Assembly: GCA_914767885.1 (NCBI GenBank)
Contig: CAJZBQ010000062.1
Location: forward strand, 62,001-126,000
Source of the DNA: Blepharisma stoltei
Taxonomy: Eukaryota > Ciliophora > Heterotrichea > Heterotrichida > Blepharismidae
Direction: 5' to 3'
DNA length: 64,000 nt
The translations under genes were made by a program, and so were the position numbers. Under the pieces are notes generated by a model. That model saw only the letters and a program-made list of their open reading frames with translations. It was not told where the DNA came from and made no database searches. Below, one piece after another: positions 44,100 through 54,260 of the stretch; the first letter of the stretch is position 1; each line of letters opens with the position of its first letter.

Positions 44100-44444
44100 T
44101 TAATCTGAAATTCTTTTATTCAAATTTATGCTTTCCCTTTTCAATACATGCAGCAACGTCTGCGAGCTTTCAAGGATTTTCATATAAGCTCCTTCCGTTT
44201 CTTGTATGGTTTTATCATATTCATTTCTGGCTTGGATTTTCTTATTTAAGGTTTCTATCTAGAAAATACCATTGACCCTTGCCAAATTTTCCCCTAAAGC
44301 TGCGATTTGTTTTTCCAGGGTGCTCTTTTCTCGCATGGTAGCTTGGATTTGCTCTTCTAAGCCATTTCGTTGGTCCTTAAGCTCTTCGAGGAAAGTGACC
44401 AGCTGGTTGTTATAGTTTTGGAGAGAAGCGCCTTGTGCGGTCAT
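44100..44444 (-). CDS. SSNA1: SSNA1/NA14 centriolar-ciliary coiled-coil protein
   Basis: Starts [20 protein letters not shown], close to human SSNA1 (MTQQGAALQNYNNELV). A 15-nt intron (44255-44269, GTATTTTCTAGATAG) joins LARVN to [14 protein letters not shown]. Then [20 protein letters not shown] and the stop at 44100. About 110 aa, all coiled coil, as in the family. SSNA1 binds microtubules at basal bodies and cilia, fitting a ciliate. Confidence 0.95.
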
Positions 44445-44466
44445 TTTATTTAAAATTATTCCTTAT

Positions 44467-45835
44467 TTAACTATGGAAAGAATGAGAAATGCTTTGGGTG
44501 AATATATGTGACTCAATATTTCCAATTGATCTGCAAAATTCGAGGTAATCGATAGAGTTGGACCTGTCGATGTCATATTTTTGGAAGAAAGCATTCAAAA
44601 GTTCAGGGGATAAATTTGGGGTTAATTTTTTCAAAAAATTTTTTTTTTAAATTTTTATAAAAATTTACCTTGATAAAGAATTTATTTTAAAATAAATCAG
44701 AAAAGACTAGAAGGCTATAAAAACATTATAACGATCTATATAAATTTACCCCAATTCTTGCTAGAGCTTCATGAAATTCATTTCTCGTCAAGTAGCCATT
44801 ATCATCAATATCTACAAACTTAAAAACCCGTAATAACGCTTGTTCCTCAGTTTCATTCCCTATCATTCTCAATCTGACTTTATCTTTCAGCATAGTCTCA
44901 ACAGTCGCCAAATCCCCAGCATTAACCTGATGCTGTTCTCCTATATTCCAAACACATTCCATCATTGACACAAATGCTTCGTCATCGTGTGGGTAGCTTG
45001 AGCTAATATCTCTATATGTAAAGAAAAATTCTTGCTGAGTTATAATTCCATTTGGGCCTTTTTCGCTAGCATCAAAGGCGTCTAAAAATTTTGAGATTAT
45101 TTCTTCTTCAGTTTTACGGCCACTTGCAACGTCAGGATGGTTTCTTACATTATATGACTATTATAATTAATTTTTTTAATTGAAAATAATGATGAGTGTA
45201 TATTTTATAGATAATTGAATAATTATGTGGACAAAATTGTTTACAAAATTTATAAAATTTAGGATAACTGTTATACAGAAAATCCAGGGTGATAGAATTT
45301 GAACCATTTCTATCAAGCTTTTCCCAGACTTGCTGGACGATATTTAATCGTCTAGAATTCAGCTCGGGGACTATTCCATCAATAAATTCAGATAAACTCA
45401 AAGTGCCATCCTTATTTTCTAACTCTTCTAGCAAAAAATCCTGATCCAATTTAAAGGGTTAGATTTTAAAAAAAAAAATATTTTTCTCTCATTTTTCATA
45501 ATTAATTATAAAATTTATATTAAATTGGCCTATAAATTATTAATTTTACGATAAAGATTAATATATTTTTTTCCATTTATAGGGGAAGTAAGTTAAAAAA
45601 TACTATCAAAATGCCTCATAAGGTAGTTTACATCCATTCGTGAAAGGAAAAGACCGCTTGATGTCAAAAATTGTTCGAATTCTTCACGATCAAGGGAAGT
45701 ATTTTTATCCAAATCGTACTGGACAAACTTTTTTCGTAAGGCTTTGGTGCTGTTTTGGCCTTTATTTTTCAGTTGCATTTGGAGATTGAATTTGATCTCT
45801 TTGAGAGAGTTTGCAGACATAGAGGTTAGAGCCAT
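44467..45835 (-). CDS. Four-EF-hand calcium-binding protein
   Basis: Starts MALTSMSANSLKEIKFNLQM. EF-hand loops: DLDKNTSLDREEF, DRNGSNSITLDFL, DIDDNGYLTRNEF and DIDRSNSIDYLEF, the last at the C-terminus. Also ASEKGPNGIITQQEFF, a further EF-like loop. Layout resembles calcyphosin-like proteins. Inserts: AT-rich IESs near 45,465-45,600, 45,150-45,250 and 44,640-44,740. Convergent-free, same strand as SSNA1 and 22 bases upstream of its start. Confidence 0.85.
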
Positions 45836-45940
45836 TTTATAACTGTTTAAATTGGCATAAAAATATATATATTCTTCATTTTTATATAAATTATATATTT
45901 ATTTTTTTATAAAAATATAATACCCTGTTTAAAATTATTT

Positions 45941-46192
45941 CTAGTCTACATGTACCCTTGACTGGGACTGAGGGATTTGGCTAGTTTTAAGGCTCTTTTC
46001 ATAAGTAAAATGGGAAGTTCGAAAGAAGGCCAGGTAGTTGTTTTCAATAAGAGCTAACCGATTGGTGACAATTGCTAAAGTTGATCCAGGGATTAAGAGC
46101 TGGAGAACATCTGGCCTCTCGCGGCATACACCGGCTCCCGCTAGGTAGGGAGATTGGCTAAAGGTGAGGGTAATTTTTTGGTAGGGTTTCAA
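45941..46192 (-). CDS. C-terminal coding fragment, probably of the TPR gene
   Basis: Open and protein-like (KPYQKITLTFSQSPYLAG, CRERPDVLQLLIPGS, ending QSQSRVHVD) but with no ATG start. A GC-rich insert separates it from the TPR gene upstream. I could not find a junction that keeps the frame, so a separate gene or a decayed end is possible. Confidence 0.4.
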   Translation of the reverse strand: MKPYQKITLTFSQSPYLAGAGVCRERPDVLQLLIPGSTLAIVTNRLALIENNYLAFFRTSHFTYEKSLKTSQIPQSQSRVHVD

Positions 46193-46204
46193 AAGTTTTA
46201 ATTT

Positions 46205-46400
46205 CTATTGGAGGGGAATAGAAGCCATTTTAGCACAATATTAGGTGAAGGCCTCGGTGGAAGGTTTTCCTCCCTCTGGTATATTTTGTTCTGCATGGTC
46301 TGAGGCAGGTTTCGGCCTGTCCCTAGAGCAAAAGTCGAGGCAACTCTCTTCATACACTAAGATCATGATCCAAGCTGAGGAGTCACTCTATTCTACATAA
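46205..46400. mobile_element. Retroposon-like insert
   Basis: GC-richer block between imperfect repeats TTAATTTCTATT (left) and TTAATTTAACTATT (right). No ORF. Confidence 0.5.
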
Positions 46401-46409
46401 ATTATTAAT

Positions 46410-47870
46410 TTAACTATTAAGGCTCCTTTTTCTTTGTAATTTCTCAAGCGATCTATTAGACTGAGAAGAATGTCTTTCTAGGCTTCGCCGCTCCGGACTT
46501 AAAGACCCTAGCGCAGACTTCGGCCGAGATGCAGGTCTTTTTGAGCTTGGCCTTGATATAAATGACACGCTATTTCTAGTTTCCCTTGGCACTAAAAATG
46601 ATAAATCTGAGTTCGTCCTCCTTGATTTTTTTCTTTTAGGATTTTCTGGTATTTCTTGAAGTTCACCTGAAATAATATGCATTTCTGTTTCCAAAAAATG
46701 CTGAATTAATGGACACTCTTCTGGGAAAAATCCTCGCATTAGCTTAATAGCATTTTGGCATAAATTTTCTCCAGGTTTTCTCTGGCTACTATACTTCATT
46801 TCTGTTCCCATACAAAATTGGCTGATCGCCAATAAAGAAATTTTATATAAAATATTCATTTTTATAGTATTTATAGTTAGGAAGCTAAAGTAATTGACTT
46901 ATTTTACGAAAAAAAATAGATAAATATCAAAAAAAATGCTGGGAAAATAAGTAAAATCAAGCATATAATCTTTTGTAAATTCAGCCTGAATTCCCATCCC
47001 ATTCTTAAAATCTTCAGTTTTTGTAGGGTTCATTATCATAATTTCTGCAATATTAAAATGATAAACTCATTCTGGATGCCCTCTAACACCTAAAGCTGAC
47101 CTTAATTCATTTCCTGATGGTAAAGCACCTTTCCTCAAATAATTTTCTATCGCAGCCAGTGTATTTGCAGCTCTTTTCAAAATTAACGACTTTTGGTCAT
47201 TTTCTTGGGTAGGTTTTCGCTTGTTTTTCATTTTGTTAATTTGCTTTTTCCATGAAGCTACAGTCGATTCCAAGGCTGCTCAGGAATACTGATGAGCCAT
47301 TCTAGCTTGTTTTAAAGCTTCCATATGGTTTCCTGTTCTTGAAAGAATTCCGCAGTACTGTAAATGGATTTTACATATCCTTATCCTAAATGAATCATAT
47401 ATAAAAATTTTCTGAAGCTATTTATTTTTTAAAAAAAAAATAATGGTTTTTAATATAAATAATTATATATATTTTTGACGACGAATTTGGTCTTCTTCAG
47501 GCGATTTTTTTGACTTCATAATCCCAAAAGTCCCTGCGTTATATATGCAAGCATCTAAATACATTGAGCACTTTTTTCAGTCTCCGAGCCTATTTTATTA
47601 TTACTGTTGGTAGCATAAAGCCATGTTGTGAATTGTTGTAATAATTTGGTCAGGATCAGTTGAGCCGCCTTGAGTAGCGACGGCTTCCATTATTTCTTCA
47701 CTTCTTTTTAAAGAAACTAGAGCGGCTGCGTAGTTTCTGTCTTCTATATGCTGATATGCAAGTGTTTCACATGATAGGAGGATTGATGGGAGATCTGACT
47801 CACTTATAATGTCTTCTTTATTAGAAGTAAAAGAACTTTCAGAGCTTTTCCGTTGTACACGGTCATCCAT
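46410..47870 (-). CDS. TPR-like helical-repeat protein
   Basis: Starts MDDRVQRKSSESSFTSNKED. Helical repeats of TPR type: LPSILLSCETLAYQHIED, YAAALVSLKRSEEIMEAV, TIHNMALCYQQ, then LQYCGILSRTGNHMEALKQA and KRAANTLAAIENYLR. The tail is basic and Ser/Arg-rich (SRPSSKRPASRPKSALGS) and ends RKRSLNS. AT-rich inserts near 47,400-47,605 and 46,865-46,985. No specific orthologue recognised. Confidence 0.65.
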
Positions 47871-48175
47871 TTTGACATATATTTGAAATCTAAATGAAAT
47901 TTCCTATTATACATAAAAATTTATTTGCTTTATTTTACTTTAAAAATAGAAGAAAATTTTCAGTTTTAAAAGTATTTTAAGTATGCTGGCTTAAATTAAT
48001 TTTTAAAAAATATTTTTTTATAGAATAAACAGTGTATTTTGAGTAATTTCCTGTCTAAATGAGCATATGATTTTAGATTATTTATTAATTTATTAAAGAT
48101 TCAAATGCCTTCTTTTTAAATACCTTATAAGTTAATTAATAAAAACTATCATCAATTAGGAAATACAAAAAATCG
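47871..48175. other. AT-rich spacer
   Basis: No feature recognised. Confidence 0.4.
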
Positions 48176-48544
48176 TTATTGAGTGATATAAAAATATATG
48201 CATTTATATTCTTTAGCATCTGGTTCCCAAGATCTCTTCAAGTAAAACTGCACATCAGCTGCGCTAATATATTTGCAATCAATTGTACAGGATATAGTAA
48301 AGGTTTGAGTGCCCCCAGAGCCAACAACGTCTGTGGAATTTGGAGTATAGTTTCCTTCTAAATTATCAGTATATAATGGTCCTAATGAACTTTGGTCTAT
48401 ATATCAACTATAGCCTGTTGTTGGATTAGAAGAAACGCTAACTTCAACTGACCCTTCTGAACTTATAATAACCTCACATGCATTATCAATATTCCATTCA
48501 GCATTACACAGCAATAATATCGCGGCAATAAAGGGTATCTTCAT
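48176..48544 (-). CDS. Chagasin-type (I42) cysteine protease inhibitor
   Basis: 123 aa; visible only when TGA is Trp. Signal peptide MKIPFIAAILLLCNAE. All three inhibitory loops of the chagasin/ICP family are recognisable: SSNPTTGYSWYID (NPTTGY, with TGA as Trp), GSGGTQTFTI (GxGG) and LKRSWEPD (RPWE type). Ends YFYITQ. These proteins block papain-family cysteine proteases. Being secreted or lysosomal, it may act on endogenous cathepsins; a papain-like gene lies 4 kb away but is catalytically altered. No inserts. Confidence 0.85.
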
Positions 48545-48746
48545 TTAAATTACAAATTTTTATTCTGATCAGGAAATAAATTTATAGGTTTACCTATTAA
48601 TGAAATATTTAAAAATGTCATATTTTGTTATCTAACTTTCAGTTATTTGCATATTAAAATTAATTTTTTTAAATAATTATTATTTGGCCTAGCCATTAAG
48701 GATTATTTTTCGTAAACAATTTAATAAAAAGAATAAATTAAGTAGC

Positions 48747-51700
48747 CTAGAGTTTTATTCCTTTTAATTTTCCTTCATCTTGCCTAGTCCGAATATATTT
48801 ATTTGTATTCGCTAAATAAACTTTAACGTCTTGGCTTATTTCACTTCCTAATTTTTTGACCCCACTGTTGATCTCAGAAATCAAGCTATTTATTGCATCA
48901 AATTCAATGCTAGGGACGTCCTTCAGTAGAAAACCAACATATTTATTCAAAGTGTCAATAAGAAGCATAAGCTGTTCATTGGTCGTTCCCAGATGTTCTG
49001 CACATTTTTCAGCCTTTTTAAGATAATGGAGGACTCTTTGGTCATTTCTTATTGACTCAGTCCAAAATAGATCTGTAGCTTGCAAAGCACCACGGATTTC
49101 TCCAGTCTTTGTAGGCTGCTTATGAGCATATTGTGCTGTATTATGGACTAGTGTCTCTGAGTTTTCTTCTTCAAAACAGTTCACATACGCTAATGTTGAC
49201 AGGGCAATTGTAATAGCGTTGGCCTTTACGTCTGCATCTGACAGTTCATCTTGGTACAAAATCAAAGCTTGAGAAATAAATTCATAAGCAATTTCTTCAT
49301 GTGTTTTTTCAGGGTCATGATTATGAATACACAACGCACACTGCAAGCTTAGCTTAAGCCCGAGCTCAGGACTGACTTCTATAACTTTATTAACGATTTG
49401 TAATAAAATCTTCAAAATGTGATGAAAAGTAATTTCTGAGTCTCCGCTATCAAGATGGTTTCTGAATAAATTTTTTTTGACAACACATAGAAATTTTTTA
49501 TTATTAGATCTGGAAAACAATTGAAATTTTAAAAAATTTTGAAAAAATCCCATTTAATTATAAAAATCCAAAACAAAAATCATGAGCCGATCAAGATTAG
49601 GGACTAATTTGATATATTTAAAAAGCAAAGCTGGGTAAGTGTATTTAATTCTCCTATTCCCTCCTTGTGACAATTTTGACCTAAAAATATGAAGCAAATG
49701 GAATTGGGTTTTTACATCTGGGCCTCTGATCATAGAAATAATTTTGGCGACTCCTTGCTGCTCGTCTTCAAATTCATAAGCTTCAGATTCTGTAGTATCT
49801 TTAGCATCTACCAATAATGAGGAAATATACGTAATTAATTTTTCAATAGTATCAGCATCACTAAGCTCCACTTTATTGGCCACAATAGATTGGACTATTT
49901 TGAAGGAGACTTGTTTTCGTGCCTGGAACTGCAGATAGCTCATTAATTTTGGATAATTACTCATAGAGAGGATTGCAATTGATAGAGACTCTAAAGGATG
50001 GGTCAGTAGTTTCACTATACATTTTAAGGATTCTTGGTCAAGTCTGCCATCAGATTGATTTTTTTCTATTAGGGTAATGCAGGAGTCCAATATCATATTG
50101 ACATAATTGATATTGTCTGGGTATAAATAAAATATGGCGTCTTCGTCTGGGCATGGCTGGAGGCCATGCATACTCGACTTATATTTTATTTATATCCGGC
50201 AAGATTTTACCAATCCAGAAATGGACAGCAGTGCTAGGTAAGCAACTCTGGTAATGTACAGAGCCTAGCCCTCAGTCCAATTTCAAGGTTGGGTTTTACC
50301 TCAAGGGAAAGGAGGGTTTGGATTTGGAAAGGGCAAGCCCAGCAAGGTCTGCAGGTAATACCCAGATCAATCGGGCAACTGCCTAGCGTGAAACCGGGCG
50401 TTACGTCCCGGAATCCAGATTTTTCCTTTTGCCGAAAGGTCGAACAGAAATTCCATTTTTTTGGAATTTTTGCAACCTTGTAACACATGCAGCAGCCGCA
50501 GAAGTCCATAGTCCGCCCACTCAACATTGGACCGAAAGGGAGGAGGAGACGTCGAAGCAGAGTCTCACTTCAGAAATGCCATGGCATCAGGCGCTGAAGG
50601 AGAAGAAAGTTAGTGTCAGAGCTGAAGACTTGCCCAGCGAACCATTGCTCCAATTCAAGCAAGGTGAAGCAGAAGACGGCGCAAAGCGGATGAACCACCC
50701 GTATGGGAGGGTCCTTGGTGACTGCGTAACCAATATGGCAGACGCCAACCTGTAAGTTTAAGTTTAAGTTTAAGATATTGTCTGGGTAACATTTTAAGGA
50801 AAGACGCAAAAATGCAGCGTTGAGCTCTAAGAATTTTGCAGTGTCGGCTGGGTTGCTTTGCTCTTGGATGATTTTGTCGATATAATTTTTAATCAGCTCA
50901 AAAATGTTGACCCTTTGGACGATTTCTAAGTCGGATTCTTTGGCGAAGTCAGAAATCCTGGTAAGAAGATTGATGAAAATCCCTTTGATTTCGACTGCTG
51001 GCTGCAGTTGGGTGCAGGCTTCAAGCAAAGGTTCAAGAGTATGCAGGTGATAATCGTCTGGGAAAGCTTGAATAATGCAGTCCATGAGATATTGCTGTGA
51101 AATGGCGTCTTTGCTGGAGGTTACAATTTCAATGATTCGTGGTAAAACAACAGACTGGTAGAGTTCTAAATTGACTCCTTGTAAGTTGGTATGCAATTTA
51201 TTTTATGATAAAAATAATAATTTCCTTATTTAAATAGGAAATTTTATATATATTTTCCAGTAAGTTGGAAAGTCTAACAATATTTTCTCCTACAGTGACT
51301 TTCAAATCACTTCTTTCTTTTTCTCTCTTTGTTTTGTCCCTTACACTTCCAGTATGTTGCATTCTTACCCAAAGTCTGTTCATCTCAGACAAATTTTGCA
51401 GTAGAAAATCAACTGAGTCTGTAACATCTCCAGAATCTTCATACTCTGAGCCTTTATCAGGCAGTTTGTCCTTGCACACTTTATTGAGATAATACCTTAA
51501 AAATAGCCCTCTCATAGGGTGTTGGACTCCTTTGGTCATTTCTATCAAATCTTTTAGGACGTCTTTAGCTGTGAGCTCGCGTGTTTTAATATATTCTTTT
51601 TAATATTGATTTTACTTAAAAATATATAATAAACAATTATTTTATATGAAAATCCATATTATTTTTATGAAAAAAGTTTAACTTTATAGTATAAACCGAC

Positions 51701-52023
51701 CCAGCTGCGACTAGGAGATATAGTCTTGGCAGAATATTAGTTGTATGCTGAACTTTTTCATAGAGCTCTGAAATTTTGCCAGTCCTGCGGTGCTCTTCCA
51801 TGAAATAAGACTCAAGGCGGCTCATTTGATCGAAAACTTGCATATAGAGCTCATAGTAAGCTTTTGGAGAGAGCAGAGAGGTACGAAGCTCAGATATCAT
51901 GATTGATGCATGCTTAAGGACTTCTTGCATGTTAGAAGAGTCTAAAGCTTTTTGCAGCTGAAAAGCTTCTTGTTTAACGACTGCGACTGATTCTTCAAGG
52001 TACTTTTCCTGCTCTTCGTCCAT
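48747..52023 (-). CDS. VPS35: VPS35, retromer core subunit
   Basis: Starts MDEEQEKYLEESVAVVKQEA. Hallmarks: KVQHTTNILPRLYLLVAAGS and the PRLYL motif; IEMTKGVQHPMRGLFLRYYL, the VPS26-binding region; then alpha-solenoid helices (KCIVKLLTHPLESLSIAI, LALKLSL-like repeats) to the C-terminus RTRQDEGKLKGIKL. Retromer recycles cargo from endosomes to the Golgi. Inserts: AT-rich IESs near 51,610-51,680, 51,180-51,240 and 49,500-49,570, and a retroposon at 50124-50773. With inserts removed it has near the usual family length. Confidence 0.95.
50124..50773 (+). mobile_element. 650-bp retroposon in VPS35 with perfect target duplication
   Basis: Flanked by the perfect 15-bp repeat GATATTGTCTGGGTA (50109-50123 and 50774-50788). 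Removing insert plus one repeat restores CYPDNINYVNM. The right end is GTAAGTTTAAGTTTAAGTTTAA, a (TTTAAG)n tail. Right part matches the block at 3.6-4.1 kb. Inserted opposite to the gene. ORFs inside are chance. Confidence 0.9.
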
Positions 52024-52556
52024 TAAATTATTATTCTCTTTTTTCACAATTAGTGTTTTTTATTTAAGAATAAAAGTCTGTTAATTATTTATTTTATATA
52101 ATTATATATATTTCTGGTTAGATTATAGTGGAGAGAATATTTATTAATGCGCTGTGCATCTAAATATGGGATATTTATGTTATAATCGTAGTTAATTGAT
52201 TATAAATCTATTATAATTGCTGATATGATGATTTACATATTATATGCATAGGCAAATAGGCAAATAGTCATTTTAATTTGTAAAATCCCAAATGAAAAGT
52301 TTGAAAAATGTAAAATGTAAAATTGCTGTCTTTATATGATAAACTTAAGGAGAAATGCTTTTCATAGAGTAAAACAAATAGCAGAAAGAGATAGAAATAG
52401 CAAAAAAATTGAATTAATTTTATTTATTTAAATGAAAAATAATTCTAGAAAAGCATCAGATTTTAAATAGAAATAAGTGATATTTTATATAATTGAAAAT
52501 CAATAAACAATGCAAAACTTAATTATTCTTTGATTTTAGTTAATAATAAAAAGATC
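52024..52556. other. AT-rich spacer
   Basis: No feature recognised; presumably contains promoters of the divergent VPS35 and downstream genes. Confidence 0.4.
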
Positions 52557-52720
52557 ATGCAGGCAGCCAGAGGTTTTATTTTCAATTTGCTCCACCTCTC
52601 CCAGCCTATTCTTGCCTCAATAATAGCTAACAATCGAAAAATCCTTTTGCTCACTTTGATTATGTATCTTTTATTAATCCACACCACACTGGTGAAAGAA
52701 TTAATAAAATGGAAAACCTT
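52557..52720 (+). CDS. Possible small hydrophobic ORF upstream of pseudoprotease
   Basis: From about 52557: MQAARGFIFNLLHLSQPILA then a hydrophobic stretch (KILLLTLIMYLLLIHTTLV). It runs into the next gene in another frame, so it may be chance or an alternative start region. Confidence 0.25.
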
Positions 52721-53925
52721 TTATCCAATACATCAAAGCAAAACACCTCAAATCTCAAGCGCCCATTAGCATTATTCTCATTTTTCTGCCTTTTAATAGT
52801 TATTTTTACTATTACTTACAATTCATTCTCTAATCCCTCATCAATTTCTTTACGAAACTCAGATACCCTTCGTCAAGAATTTTTAAGCTTTATATCAAAA
52901 TACAACAAAAATTATGAGCCATCAGAATATAATAAAAGATTCAAAATTTTCGTTGAGAATTTCGCATATATACGATATCATAACTTCAAAAACAAGGATT
53001 ATGTATTAGGGATCAATAAATTTGCTGATTTGAGTCCAAAAGAATTTAAAGCAAAATATTTTTCATCAGATTATATCCTGTTTTAGCCTAATTTCGATGA
53101 TAATTTATATAAAAATTATCAGGCATTTAAAACAGTATAGAACAATATAATAATCCTTACCCAAAAAAATACCCAAATTTACCCAATAATTATACTTATC
53201 CTCAAGCATGTGATTGAAGAACATTAGGAGCTGTATCACCAGTGAAAGATCAAGGAGAGTGTATCAGTGACTGAGCATTTTCTGCAGCCGGTGCTGTTGA
53301 AGGTATTTGGGAAATTTCTGGGCACGAACTGTTTTCATTATCTGTTCAAGAACTAATTGACTGCTCAGGCATGTATGGAAATAATGGCTGCACTGGCGGA
53401 ATTATGGACTATGGTTTTGAATATATCATAGATAATGGAATCACATCAGATGCTATATATCCTTATAAAGCTAAACAAGGGATTTGCCAAGCAGGCTTAT
53501 CAAGTAATATTGCAGCCCAAATCACGAATTATTATGATCTGCCTTCAAATAATCAAGCAAATATGCTGCAAGTTGTAGCGAATTTTTGATTTAAAAATTT
53601 AAAAAAAAATAAAAAAATAATGGGAATTTTTTTGGGAAAAAAAATTTTGGTAGCGAATCAACCTTTGTCAGTCGCGGTCGAAGCAAATCAAGCCGCTTGG
53701 CAATTTTATCAAGGCGGGATTCTGACTGGAAATTGTGGAAACGATCTTGATCATGGAGTGCTTATAGTAGGATATAATTTGTCCACTAATCCAAACTATT
53801 GGATTGTAAAAAATTCCTGGGGACCTGATTGGGGTGAATCAGGGTATATTAGAATTTTGATAAAAGGCGGCACTGGGGTTTGCGGTATTAATATGGAAGC
53901 GTCTTATCCAGTCATAAGTAGCTAA
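52709..53925 (+). CDS. Papain-family (C1A) pseudoprotease, catalytic Cys replaced by Asp
   Basis: Starts [11 protein letters not shown]; a membrane anchor ([18 protein letters not shown]) follows. I29-type propeptide: [38 protein letters not shown]. Mature start [20 protein letters not shown]. Where C1A proteases have QGxCGSCWAFS this has QGECISDWAFS: the nucleophile position is Asp. The His ([11 protein letters not shown]) and Asn ([13 protein letters not shown]) are kept, as is the CSG...NGCTGG segment. TGA is Trp (CDW, SDW). IESs at 53074-53135 (62 bp) and 53576-53650 (75 bp). Likely non-proteolytic. Confidence 0.9.
53074..53135. mobile_element. 62-bp IES with inverted ends
   Basis: TA-bounded; left end CTGTTTTA faces right end TAAAACAG. 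Excision with one TA gives [16 protein letters not shown], an in-frame propeptide-mature linker. Confidence 0.9.
53576..53650. mobile_element. 75-bp IES in pseudoprotease
   Basis: Flanked by the 8-bp repeat TAGCGAAT. Removal joins LQVVAN to [10 protein letters not shown], as in papain-like proteins. Confidence 0.9.
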
Positions 53926-54260
53926 ATAATTATTAATTATTTACTAATTTTTATCATTTTTAGTGTTTTATCACAAGCCATGCTTTTATAAATAATTTTT
54001 TGTTCTCAATTTTCCTTAAACACTCAATCTCAAAGCTCCCATTAATTTTCTATTTTCAACAATCCCTTCCTCCATTTAAATATGTCATAATATCAGTTTT
54101 ATTTCACCCTTATCAGCCCATCCAAAATGTCCAGAAATTTAAGTCTTTCCCACAGTTTTCCTCACTTTTTTCTTGGACTTTAGCTTTTTACTGATTTTAA
54201 ATTTCAGCTTATTCTTCTTTAAATTTAGTATAAAATTCTCATTTTATTAAAAATTTAAGT
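53926..54260. other. AT-rich spacer
   Basis: An open frame here (54000-54194) lacks an ATG and has low-complexity composition; not supported. Confidence 0.4.

Noticed and set aside
50234-50755. Three ORFs within the VPS35 insert
   Set aside because: Insert has retroposon marks, and the frames show no known domain.
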